Assembly: GCA_946409515.1 (NCBI GenBank)
Contig: CAMJWS010000001.1
Span: 189,557 to 253,556 of the forward strand
Direction of reading: 5' to 3'
DNA length: 64,000 bases
Source: an uncultured Caryophanales bacterium
GTDB lineage: Bacteria; Bacillota_I; Bacilli_A; RFN20; CAG-826
How positions within the stretch are numbered: the first letter of the stretch is position 1; each line of letters starts with the position of its first letter. The notes below the pieces were generated by a model. The model was not told where the DNA came from. It worked only from the letters and a program-made list of their open reading frames with translations, and ran no database searches. Made by a program: the position numbers and the translations under genes. Below are positions 56,107 to 64,000 of the stretch, one piece after another.

Positions 56107-56329
56107 GTTTTCCTTTCTTTGAGGGTTTTTCATTATCTGCATTGTAAGGGACCCTAAAACTTAGAACGCAAAAGAAACAAAAAAACAGATTATTGTTTCA
56201 AATTGTTTTTTCTCTTCTGGCTTTATGGTAAGTGATACAAAAAGATGCCTGTATGACAATCTTGCTATTTATCATCAAATAACATTGCCACTATCACATT
56301 TTATTGTCTAATATTCAACAATTGGCAAG

Positions 56330-56358
56330 AAAAAACCACCGATTCTCACCGGTGGTTT
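56330..56358 (-). terminator. xylA terminator
   Basis: AACCACCG / CGGTGGTT stem followed by TTTTTTCTTG on the minus strand. Confidence 0.9.
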
Positions 56359-56379
56359 ATTTTTAGATTTTGTTAAGAA

Positions 56380-57702
56380 TTACTTACCGAATAAGACATC
56401 GTTAACGATGGCTTCGAGCATTTCTTGACGGCCACTACCTGGAAGTTCTGGAGCACCCATCTTGCAAGCGTAATCGGATAATTCTTTTAAGCTTGTCTTA
56501 TTGTTTAAGATCTTTTGACCGATTTCTGTTTCACGGAAGGAAGAATATTTCTTTTCGATGAATTGATCAATACGGCCATCTTCGATGATTTGAGCAGCTT
56601 TGATTAAGCCTAAAGCGAATGTATCCATGCCTAAGATATAGGCTAAGAACATATCTTCCATTGTGTAGGATGGACGACGTGTTTTGGAATCAAAGTTGAA
56701 GCCACCTGTGAGACCACCATTCTTTAATACTTCGTACATACATTGTGTTGCACTGTAGACATCGAATGGGAATTCATCTGTATCCCAACCTAAGAGCATA
56801 TCGCCTTGGTTAGCATCGATAGAACCTAACATACCATTGATGGCGGAGATTCTTAAATCGTGTTGGAATGTATGACCCGCTAAAGTAGCGTGGTTAGCTT
56901 CGATGTTCATCTTGAAGTCTTTATCTAAGCCGTGGGCTCTTAAGAAGCCAATAGCTGTCGCGGCGTCGAAGTCATATTGGTGTTTCATTGGTTCTTTTGG
57001 TTTTGGTTCGATATAGAAATCGCCTTTGAAACCGATGGAACGGCCATATTCAACAGCCATCTTCATTAAACGAGCAATGTTTTCTTGTTCGAATTTAACG
57101 TCTGTATTGAGTAATGTTTCGTAACCTTCACGACCACCCCAGAAGACGTAACCTCTACCACCTAATTTAACGGTGATATCTAAGGCTTTCTTAACTTGAG
57201 CAGCGGCGAAAGCGAAGACATCCGCACTGTTTGTGGAACCCGCACCATTGCAGAAACGTGGGTTGCTGAACATATTGGCGGTGCCCCATAAACATTTGAT
57301 ATCTGTGCCTTTCATCTTTTCTAAGATGTAGTCACTGATTTCATCTAATTCTTTGTTTGTATCTTTGATATCTGCACATTCTGGAACTAAGTCAACATCA
57401 TGGAAGCAGAAATATTTGATACCGAGTTTTTTCATGAATTCGAAACCGGCATCGACTTTGGCCTTAGCGTGTTCCATTGTGCCAACTTTAGCACCGAAAC
57501 TCTTATCTGCTGGGCCGGCACCAAACATATCAACACCTGTTGCACCGAGATTGTGCCACCATGCCATAGCGAATGGGAGGTGTTCTTTCATTGGTTTGCC
57601 TAAAATGATTTGGTCTGGGTTGTAGTAATGGAAAGCAAAAGGATTCTTGCTTTCTTTTCCTTCAAATTTAATTTCAGGAATATTTGGAAAAATTTCTTTC
57701 AT
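56380..57702 (-). CDS. xylA: Xylose isomerase
   Basis: 440 residues from ATG 57702 (SD AGAGGTATACAT); the 23 extra codons upstream have no SD. This metal enzyme converts D-xylose to xylulose. Family landmarks are clear: FHDVDLVPE, the Trp-lined pocket (MAWWHNLG), [48 protein letters not shown] and [20 protein letters not shown]. All metal ligands I can check are present. No xylulokinase or xylose transporter gene is nearby. The intergenic region 57703-57965 is AT-rich, with a weak TTGTCA-N17-TATTTA promoter. Confidence 0.97.
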   Translation of the reverse strand: MKEIFPNIPEIKFEGKESKNPFAFHYYNPDQIILGKPMKEHLPFAMAWWHNLGATGVDMFGAGPADKSFGAKVGTMEHAKAKVDAGFEFMKKLGIKYFCFHDVDLVPECADIKDTNKELDEISDYILEKMKGTDIKCLWGTANMFSNPRFCNGAGSTNSADVFAFAAAQVKKALDITVKLGGRGYVFWGGREGYETLLNTDVKFEQENIARLMKMAVEYGRSIGFKGDFYIEPKPKEPMKHQYDFDAATAIGFLRAHGLDKDFKMNIEANHATLAGHTFQHDLRISAINGMLGSIDANQGDMLLGWDTDEFPFDVYSATQCMYEVLKNGGLTGGFNFDSKTRRPSYTMEDMFLAYILGMDTFALGLIKAAQIIEDGRIDQFIEKKYSSFRETEIGQKILNNKTSLKELSDYACKMGAPELPGSGRQEMLEAIVNDVLFGK

Positions 57703-57965
57703 ATGTATACCTCTACGATATGATATTGACATATACGCAGTATAAATAAATTGACTTTCTTGCGCTGACAATAGTTATATTGTTATGTGGCGAAAATAGG
57801 CAAATAATATTTTATATTATTTAGGTATTATTTTTTATGTGATTAATTGTAGACAAAAATAAATAATATTATTTATAGGCAAAATTGTTTTGGAGCATTT
57901 TAGTCAAATTGTGTTTACTCTTTCAAACAATATTTGTAAAATAGTTTGACTGCGAGGTTAGCAAA

Positions 57966-59021
57966 ATGAAAGAAAGAACTAAAGAAGTATTAAGAGATGG
58001 GTTCGGCGTATTAGTGAATAACGCCGCGGCAATTAGAGGGGCAAAAAACGGACCATTATGGTTAACAATCGTTTTCTTTGTCTTATCTTTATTCTTGCCT
58101 GTCCTTCCTATTTTTATCGCTCAAGTTAATGCCAATGGTTCCACTTTTTTAAATAAATATACATACGGTTTGGAAAAAACCGTCACAGCGATGGCCATTG
58201 ATTTAAAAGATAATCGCCATGTGGAATTTGATTTAGGTGTTGATCACATCTTAAGCATCAAAGAAAATGACGCCAATATCGATTACAAAGCCTATGGTCA
58301 TACTCAACCATTTGCGACATACGAAAACGATGCCACTAAGCAATATGACTTCATGCTTTATGTTAGTGAAGTCATGACTGCTGCGGAAAAGAAAATCGTT
58401 AATACCGCTATCGCTGGTAATACATATAAGCTCGGAACAAAAGACCTCTTAAATGAAAAAGAAGGTGTTTATACACCTAGCTATATGATTATCTTCCCAG
58501 ATTCTTTCTATATGGTGATTTATGGTAATAACACCACTAAGGTTATCACATCATCATACACTGGTGATTTCAAGACCATGAAAGCTACTCAAACAGGTTT
58601 AAAAGAATTATTAACTGTTACAGATAAAGACGGTAACGCTGTTGCTCAAAATATCTTAAGTGATGACTACACCCAAGGTGTCTTAAAGAACTTCAAGAAA
58701 GTCTTAGATAAGTCTTATGAAACAAGTAAGGTTGTTAACGTCTGGGGTACAAGTGGTATCTATTTAGCAATCTTCTTTGGTTTAAGTGTTGTGATGGGCT
58801 TCTTAATGTGGATCTTAACTCGTGGTAAAAATAATCCAAACAATTACTTCACACCATGGTTAACACAAAAGATTGAAGCTAGATTAGCCTTATCTCCTGC
58901 TATCATTACCTTAATCGCTGGTTTCTTCTTAACAAGCCAAGCTCCACTATTCTTCATCTTAACTTTAGGTTTAAGAGTGATGTGGATCTCGATGAAGGAA
59001 TTAAGACCTGTTCAAGGTTAA
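57966..59021 (+). CDS. DUF1189-like membrane protein
   Basis: 351 residues. One helix lies at about 30-52, then an outer domain of about 200 residues with no recognised motif, and three to four helices at the C-terminus (about 258-345). This arrangement resembles DUF1189 proteins, sometimes linked to maltodextrin use, but the match is tentative. SD GCGAGG. The stop overlaps that of the convergent 59018 gene. Confidence 0.65.
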   Translation: MKERTKEVLRDGFGVLVNNAAAIRGAKNGPLWLTIVFFVLSLFLPVLPIFIAQVNANGSTFLNKYTYGLEKTVTAMAIDLKDNRHVEFDLGVDHILSIKENDANIDYKAYGHTQPFATYENDATKQYDFMLYVSEVMTAAEKKIVNTAIAGNTYKLGTKDLLNEKEGVYTPSYMIIFPDSFYMVIYGNNTTKVITSSYTGDFKTMKATQTGLKELLTVTDKDGNAVAQNILSDDYTQGVLKNFKKVLDKSYETSKVVNVWGTSGIYLAIFFGLSVVMGFLMWILTRGKNNPNNYFTPWLTQKIEARLALSPAIITLIAGFFLTSQAPLFFILTLGLRVMWISMKELRPVQG

Positions 59022-59359
59022 TCCCCGTAATCACTACCGCGTGACTTATCTTCAGCGTAAATCTGTAATGAGTCAGTCACGTCAGTAACTTCTAAATAAA
59101 TATAGTTGTCGATTTCCGTTAATGGACTATCAAAATTACCGGTAAAGACAACTTTTTTATTTCTCTTTACTAGTTCAATCATCTTATCGATGATAAGAGG
59201 ATACTTATCTGCGAAATGATCTTTAAAGCCCATTAATTGGGTATAGAATACTGGTTCTAAATAGAAAGATTCACCACTTTCAAGAAAATATAAAGCGCAG
59301 AATGGATTATTCTCATCCTTTTCTTTTCTTAGATTTTTAAATTCTTCATAGTCTTTCAT
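59018..59359 (-). CDS. Small acidic protein, unknown
   Basis: 113 residues with no signal, membrane helix or known motif. It overlaps the rlmH stop by four bases (ATGA) and is the last gene of the gdpP operon. Translational coupling to rlmH makes it a real gene. Its function is not recognised. Confidence 0.6.
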   Translation of the reverse strand: MKDYEEFKNLRKEKDENNPFCALYFLESGESFYLEPVFYTQLMGFKDHFADKYPLIIDKMIELVKRNKKVVFTGNFDSPLTEIDNYIYLEVTDVTDSLQIYAEDKSRGSDYGD

Positions 59360-59835
59360 TTGTGGTATACCTCATTTCTATTAATTTTAAATGCGCGATA
59401 GATTTGTTCTAAAAGAATCAATCTTGTCATCTGATGTAAGAATGTCATATTTGATAGAGACAATCTGTCGTTGCAGCGGTTCTTTAGTTCTTCACTAAGA
59501 CCATATGAACCACCGATGACAAAGGAGATATTAGAACCTCCTAAAACAAATTTATCTTCGATATATTTAGCGAATTCTTCGCTTGTTAATTGTTTCTTTA
59601 CTAAATCTAGACCAATAAGATATTCATTATTCTTCAATAATTTAATAATCTTTTGTCCTTCTTTATTCTTAACGTTTTCAATATCCTTTTGACTTGGATT
59701 GTTATTGACTGGCTCATCGTCCACTTCAATAACTTCTACTTGTGCGTATGGTTCAAGTCTTTTGAGATATTCATTAATGCCTTGTTTTAAATAGGCTTCT
59801 TTTAAGTGCCCTATCGCGTAAATCTTAATCTTCAT
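59356..59835 (-). CDS. rlmH: 23S rRNA pseudouridine-1915 N3-methyltransferase
   Basis: 159 residues, a SPOUT methyltransferase of normal length. FVIGGSYGLSEELKNRCNDRLSLSNMTFLHQMTRLILLEQIYRAFKINRNEVYHK is the standard C-terminal knot. It methylates m3-psi at position 1915. The start overlaps the end of walJ by 11 bases. Confidence 0.96.
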   Translation of the reverse strand: MKIKIYAIGHLKEAYLKQGINEYLKRLEPYAQVEVIEVDDEPVNNNPSQKDIENVKNKEGQKIIKLLKNNEYLIGLDLVKKQLTSEEFAKYIEDKFVLGGSNISFVIGGSYGLSEELKNRCNDRLSLSNMTFLHQMTRLILLEQIYRAFKINRNEVYHK

Positions 59836-60583
59836 GAGGTAAATCTCCTCCCGAAAGTGATGTCCACTGGTTCGCGCACCTAATAATATATTTATCCTTA
59901 TTAATATGGAAGTGATTAAAGATTTTATCGTATGCCTCTAGCGCCACTTCTGGAGTATTAGCCTCTTCAGATAAGTGGGCTAAGGTAATCTCTTTAGTGG
60001 AGTCCCCAATAATAGATATCGCAGCAATCGCACTATCTTCATTGCATAAATGACCATATTCTGAAAGAATCCTATTCTTTAATTCAAATGGTCTATTCGT
60101 GTGTAATAGCATCTTTATATCATGATTAGATTCAATAATGAGGTAGGTAGGATTCTTAACAATTGGTAAATTGTCTTCCAAAAAAGCTCCTGTATCAGTC
60201 ATATAAAATAAAGACTCTTCTTTATCCTTAATGAAAAAGCCACATGGATTAATCGCATCATGGCTAGTTTTAACTGGGGTAATAACAAAGTCCCCAATAG
60301 TAAATGATTCGTTTAAATTAACAACATTCGATAAGGATGTTGGAAGTGTTCCCTCTAATGCATACATAATCTTTGGTGAAATGAATTTTAGTCCAGAGAT
60401 ATGATCAGCGTGATTATGCGTAAATAAGGCACCTGTGATGTCTTTTACGCTTAAGTTTATTTCTTCTAGTCCTTCGGTTAAACGGGTTAAAGAAATACCC
60501 ATATCAATTAATAATACGGTCTTATTAGAGACAATAATGGTCGCATTACCTTTCGAACCAGAAGCAATAATATGGTAGTACAT
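59825..60583 (-). CDS. walJ: MBL-fold metallo-hydrolase, WalJ/YycJ type
   Basis: 252 residues from ATG 60583, which shares a base with the dnaB stop (TAATG). The longer frame would run into dnaB. THNHADHISGLKFI is the metal-binding HxHxDH motif, and IASGSKGNATII and SNHD also fit. YycJ/WalJ enzymes are 5'-exonuclease-like and linked to mismatch repair and cell-wall stress signalling. No walKR genes are in the window. Confidence 0.9.
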   Translation of the reverse strand: MYYHIIASGSKGNATIIVSNKTVLLIDMGISLTRLTEGLEEINLSVKDITGALFTHNHADHISGLKFISPKIMYALEGTLPTSLSNVVNLNESFTIGDFVITPVKTSHDAINPCGFFIKDKEESLFYMTDTGAFLEDNLPIVKNPTYLIIESNHDIKMLLHTNRPFELKNRILSEYGHLCNEDSAIAAISIIGDSTKEITLAHLSEEANTPEVALEAYDKIFNHFHINKDKYIIRCANQWTSLSGGDLPHED

Positions 60584-62085
60584 TAGTTTGCTGCGTTTTC
60601 CGCTATCTCTCTCATTTGCTTGAGCCATTCTTCGCTTGGTTCGTCAAAACGACCAAAGCTCTTATAGAAGAAGAGATAAGCGTTACCGGTTTGACCGTTT
60701 CTATTTTTAGCGACGTTAACTTCAACATAAGAAACGTCACCACCCATTGGTTCGCCAGTAATCTTTTCTTTTTGTTCTTTCACCATTTCGAAACGTTCAC
60801 TACCACTTAAGTTACCCATCTTTTTATTACCGGCGTTGTTATTAGGCGCTTTACTATTTTTATAATAGTCTTCACGGTAAAGGAGCATGACGACGTCAGC
60901 GTCTTGTTCAATAGAACCAGAGTCACGTAAGTCAGAGAGGATAGGACGTTTATTTTCACCACGTTTTTCAACGTCACGAGATAATTGAGAGACAACAATA
61001 ATTGGAACTTGTAATTCTCTTGCTAAAGCTTTAAGCGCTAAAGATGTTTTACGGACTTCTTCTTGACGGGAATCCGCACCTTTAGAGGAATTACTTGTGG
61101 TAACTAAACCTAAGTAGTCGATGATAATCATACCTAAATCAGGTTCATTAGCTTGGAGTTTTCTACTCTTAGCGATGATATCCATTAATTTGCCGTTTGG
61201 GGAATCGTCGATATAAAGTGGTAAGCTACCGATTTTATAAATCGCATTAGCGACTTTCGCTCTATCAACACCAACAAGGTTACCGGTGGTAATCTTGGTT
61301 AATGAGACAGATGATTCAACACCGATAAGACGCTTAATAAGCGCTTCTGCAGGCATTTCCAAGGAGAAGATAGCAATAGGCTTATTTGTACGACTTGCTG
61401 CTCTATAGGCGAAATTAAGGGCCAAAGCGGTTTTACCGACAGAAGGACGAGCGGCGACAATAATCATGTCACCTGGATGGAAGCCTTGTGTGATGTTATT
61501 TAATCTATCAAAGCCAGTGGTAAGACCACTAACACCATCGGTTTTCACTTCTTGTGGTGTTTCAATGTTTAACTTAACTTCTTCAGCAACATCTTTTGCT
61601 TTTTTGAATTCAGCCACTCTTCTTTTTTCAACTGCATCTTTTAATGTGGCTTCACTACTAGCGATGAATTCATTAACATCGTTAATTTCTTCACTTAAAT
61701 AAGCAGCATCAATATCACGGCATGTTTGAATAAGTCTTCTTAAGACTGCTTGGTCGTTAACAATATTGACGTAGTAATCGATACTAGAAAGAGCAACCAT
61801 CGCATCGGAACATTGTTGAAGGTATTCAACACCACCGATGGTTTCGAGTTCTTTCATATTCATAAGTTCTTCAGTGACAGTTAAAACATCAACTGGAGTT
61901 TGCTTATCAAACAAATTCTTAATTGCGCGATAAATTAGTTGGTGCTTTCCAAGGAAAAAGTCTTCTTCGTTTAATCTACTGAAGACAGTATAGAGACATT
62001 CTCTAGACAGTAAAGCTGAGCCTAGAACCGCTTGCTCCGCTTGCGCATTGTAAGGGAGTTCGCGACTATTTTTACTAACGGCCAT
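60583..62085 (-). CDS. dnaB: Replicative DNA helicase
   Basis: 500 residues. The N-terminal collar domain (LPYNAQAEQAVLGSALLS) and RecA-like C-terminal domain are complete: VAARPSVGKTALALN (Walker A), MIIIDYLGLV (Walker B), and SDLRDSGSIEQDADVVMLLYREDYY with the arginine-finger region. It unwinds DNA at the fork. It is one base after rplI, as often seen in Bacilli. In Bacillus subtilis the equivalent gene is called dnaC. Confidence 0.97.
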   Translation of the reverse strand: MAVSKNSRELPYNAQAEQAVLGSALLSRECLYTVFSRLNEEDFFLGKHQLIYRAIKNLFDKQTPVDVLTVTEELMNMKELETIGGVEYLQQCSDAMVALSSIDYYVNIVNDQAVLRRLIQTCRDIDAAYLSEEINDVNEFIASSEATLKDAVEKRRVAEFKKAKDVAEEVKLNIETPQEVKTDGVSGLTTGFDRLNNITQGFHPGDMIIVAARPSVGKTALALNFAYRAASRTNKPIAIFSLEMPAEALIKRLIGVESSVSLTKITTGNLVGVDRAKVANAIYKIGSLPLYIDDSPNGKLMDIIAKSRKLQANEPDLGMIIIDYLGLVTTSNSSKGADSRQEEVRKTSLALKALARELQVPIIVVSQLSRDVEKRGENKRPILSDLRDSGSIEQDADVVMLLYREDYYKNSKAPNNNAGNKKMGNLSGSERFEMVKEQKEKITGEPMGGDVSYVEVNVAKNRNGQTGNAYLFFYKSFGRFDEPSEEWLKQMREIAENAAN

Positions 62086-62086
62086 A

Positions 62087-62539
62087 TCATTTCTCCTCCC
62101 CTTCTATATGCACATGAACTTTGGCGATAACGCCTTTATGTAATTCCACTTTGAGATCCCAGTAGCCTAGGACATCAAGTGGTCCTTTATCAATGAATTT
62201 TCTTTTATCGATAGTAATCTTGTATTGTTTTTCAAGTTCGTCAGTCACTTGTTTTAAAGAAATAGCACCGAAGAGTTTGCCTTCTCTACCGGTTTTGACT
62301 TTGAAAGGTAAGGTGATTTCATCTAAACGTTTAGCGAGTACTTCTGCTTCCGCTTTGGCTTTAGCTTCGTTCTCTTTACGTTCTTCTTGTTGGTTTTCTA
62401 AAACTTCGACACTTTTCTTAGTGACTTGGACAGCGAGTTTGCGTGGGAAAAGGAAATTGACGGCATAGCCATCACTGACTTCGATTGTTTGATCTTTTTT
62501 ACCGAGTTTTTTGACATCTGCTAATAAAATGACTTTCAT
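62087..62539 (-). CDS. rplI: 50S ribosomal protein L9
   Basis: 150 residues from ATG 62539; six earlier codons would overlap gdpP without an SD. MKVILLADVKKLGKKDQTIEVSDGYAVNFLFPRKLAVQ is the rRNA-binding N-domain. The long connecting helix (EERKENEAKAKAEAEVLAKRLDE) and C-domain follow. Length is typical. Confidence 0.97.
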   Translation of the reverse strand: MKVILLADVKKLGKKDQTIEVSDGYAVNFLFPRKLAVQVTKKSVEVLENQQEERKENEAKAKAEAEVLAKRLDEITLPFKVKTGREGKLFGAISLKQVTDELEKQYKITIDKRKFIDKGPLDVLGYWDLKVELHKGVIAKVHVHIEGEEK

Positions 62540-62543
62540 ACCG

Positions 62544-64000
62544 TTAATCCTCCTCACTGTTCTTTGGTAAGCCCTTATTTGTGGCTTCGGTTAATGATGA
62601 TTCTAAGACCGCTAAGATAGCGTTTTTAACTTCCCTTGTGTCGGTTGTATTAAAGGTGACAGCCGCGGAAGCGAAGTGACCACCACCTCCAAGTCTTTCA
62701 GCAAGTAATGAGACATTGATTGTGCCATCACTACGAGCGGAGACACGTATTTCACGGTTACTAACTTTACCCATAACGAAGGCAGCGTGTACACCTTTGA
62801 ATGTTAAGCAGAGGTTCGCCGCTTTAGCGATAGTCGCATGGTCGTATAAACGCTCTGGATTAGCGGTAGCGACAACCACACCATAGTATGGGGTATCTAA
62901 GTTAGTGGTAATATCAGTAACTTCCTTATGCTCTTCATAGTCATCTTTTAAGAAGTCATCCGCTAAGGAGTTATCAGCGCCATATTCTTTAAGAATAGTC
63001 GCCGCTTCAAATGTTCTAATACCAGTATTTCTAGATTTGAAATATGAGGAATCTAAGAAGATACCAGAGAGCATAATAGTTGCGTATGTACTTGGAAGTT
63101 CAATTCTTGGGTTGATAGATGAGAATCTGATGAATTCAGAAATAAGTTCACAGGTTGATGATGCCGCTGGGTCGATATGGTTAAAGACTGGAGAATCGAT
63201 ATATTCTTCCGCACGTCTATGATGGTCGATAACGACAATCTTTGCGGCTTTATCAATGAGTTTGGGCGCCATAACCATGTTAGGAATATGAACGTCAACA
63301 ACGATTAATAATGTATTACCAGCAATTAAATCTTCTGCTTCTTTAGAAGAGACGATTAATTTATCTAGTTCTTCTTTACCGAAGGAAGAAGTCATCGCAG
63401 ATCTAGTTTTGAATTCAGTATTCTTCAAATCAGCAACGATACGGGAATTCTTCTTTAAACGATTACAGATAGCTTTCATACCTAAACAGGCACCGAAAGC
63501 ATCCATATCCATCATTTGATGGCCCATAATAAGAACACGGTCAGAAGCGTTGATTAAAGAGATAAGGGAGTCGGCTAAAACACGAGTCTTAACTCTATTA
63601 CGTTTTTCTTGAGCTTCAGATTTACCACCATAGAATTTCATTTCTTGGCCATAAGCAGAAACAACGACTTGGTCACCACCACGAGACATAGCGATATCTA
63701 AAGCATCATTAGCGAGATCGTTTAATTTAATAACATCTGGGAAGTCATGGGCAAAACCCATAGATAATGTTAATGGGATTTCACCACGAATAGATTCACC
63801 ACGTACTTTATCGATAATGGAGAATTTATCTTCGAGTATTCTAGTGAACGCTTCATAATTACAAAGCATAGAATAACTATCATCTTTAATTCTTCTAAGA
63901 AGAATGCCATATTCCTTAGCGTAAGCAAAGATGTCGTTTTTAACTTTAGTGACAACGTCATTGAAGTCATCATCACCACGGACAACGTCATCATAGTTAT
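62544..64000 (-). CDS. gdpP: c-di-AMP phosphodiesterase GdpP, N-terminus outside window
   Basis: The frame stays open from the stop at 62544 to the window edge (about 485 codons), so the gene starts beyond 64000. The first part in view is the degenerate GGDEF domain (DNYDDVVRGDD-type start, then SMGFAHDFPDVIKLNDLANDALDIAMSRGGDQVVVS). The DHH domain (GHQMMDMDAFGACLGMKAI, VVIDHHRRAEEYI) and the DHHA1 domain (GGGGHFASAAV) follow. GdpP degrades c-di-AMP; the altered GGDEF is normal for the family and makes no c-di-GMP. The stop lies four bases before rplI. PAS and membrane parts should be upstream. Confidence 0.95.
   Translation of the reverse strand, partial: NYDDVVRGDDDFNDVVTKVKNDIFAYAKEYGILLRRIKDDSYSMLCNYEAFTRILEDKFSIIDKVRGESIRGEIPLTLSMGFAHDFPDVIKLNDLANDALDIAMSRGGDQVVVSAYGQEMKFYGGKSEAQEKRNRVKTRVLADSLISLINASDRVLIMGHQMMDMDAFGACLGMKAICNRLKKNSRIVADLKNTEFKTRSAMTSSFGKEELDKLIVSSKEAEDLIAGNTLLIVVDVHIPNMVMAPKLIDKAAKIVVIDHHRRAEEYIDSPVFNHIDPAASSTCELISEFIRFSSINPRIELPSTYATIMLSGIFLDSSYFKSRNTGIRTFEAATILKEYGADNSLADDFLKDDYEEHKEVTDITTNLDTPYYGVVVATANPERLYDHATIAKAANLCLTFKGVHAAFVMGKVSNREIRVSARSDGTINVSLLAERLGGGGHFASAAVTFNTTDTREVKNAILAVLESSLTEATNKGLPKNSEED

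Noticed and set aside
63770-63994. Frame of 74 codons at the right edge
   Set aside because: It is a shifted frame of gdpP; the true frame continues open through 64000 with the degenerate GGDEF sequence.
62544-64000. GdpP as the c-di-GMP source for the riboswitch
   Set aside because: Its GGDEF domain is degenerate and the DHH-DHHA1 enzyme degrades c-di-AMP, which is a different nucleotide.

Overview
The window comes from a moderately AT-rich, low-GC Gram-positive chromosome. The gene blocks are those of the Bacilli: pcrA-ligA-gatCAB, gdpP-rplI-dnaB-walJ-rlmH, and a tsaE-tsaB-rimI-tsaD block. Superoxide reductase, FeoAB ferrous-iron uptake and the lack of any respiratory gene suggest an anaerobe. 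An uncultured gut lineage near RF39/RFN20 or Erysipelotrichia is my inference. TGA is used as stop and TGG as Trp, so the code is standard. I see no prophage, insertion sequence, CRISPR array or rRNA.

Layout. 1-1500: two secreted or membrane-anchored proteins with SipW-cognate-like N-termini, behind a cyclic-di-GMP-I riboswitch. 1500-3330: superoxide reductase, a methyltransferase and a membrane protein. 3490-7650: lysine riboswitch, a three-gene ABC importer (lysine by inference) and glyA. 7640-12410: a PlsC-type acyltransferase with a fused zinc ribbon, small proteins, an Nfu scaffold, tRNA-Gln(CUG) and a lipoprotein. 12470-17440: iron module (DtxR-type repressor, feoA-feoA-feoB, a FeoB-associated peptide and an HMA protein) with a promoter flanked by two identical-type operators, then a second acyltransferase/zinc-ribbon protein. 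17490-20720: membrane proteins, an ECF sigma factor with a putative anti-sigma partner, tRNA-Ala and tRNA-Arg. 20730-29110: galE, gatB, gatA, gatC, ligA, pcrA. 29160-31960: thioredoxin-like lipoprotein and a three-gene membrane operon. 32000-37650: asnS, the t6A block, a DUF402 phosphatase and a DUF3137-like protein. 37760-39640: TPP riboswitch, an extended ThiT and ung. 39720-46410: glycosyltransferase, XRE-membrane protein, DegV, a TrpXYZ-type ABC transporter behind an unassigned structured leader, and tmRNA. 46500-57710: cell-surface carbohydrate region (membrane protein, domain-swapped GH3, AraC regulator, two related lipoprotein tyrosine phosphatases, a possible CBM lipoprotein and xylose isomerase). 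57960-64000: a membrane protein and the rlmH-walJ-dnaB-rplI-gdpP operon.

How it fits together. Nutrient uptake is controlled by RNA switches (lysine, TPP, probably a third) and by an iron repressor. Surface proteins are controlled by c-di-GMP. The carbohydrate region probably degrades beta-linked sugars outside the cell under AraC control. A notable genome-style feature is that several promoters place the -10 hexamer exactly six bases before the ATG, which implies leaderless mRNAs. The best candidates for undescribed biology are: the c-di-GMP operon with its overlapping mini-ORF and hairpin; the unassigned leader at 45588-45750; the acyltransferase/zinc-ribbon paralogs; the helical insertions in two ABC ATPases; and the surface cluster with paired lipoprotein phosphatases.
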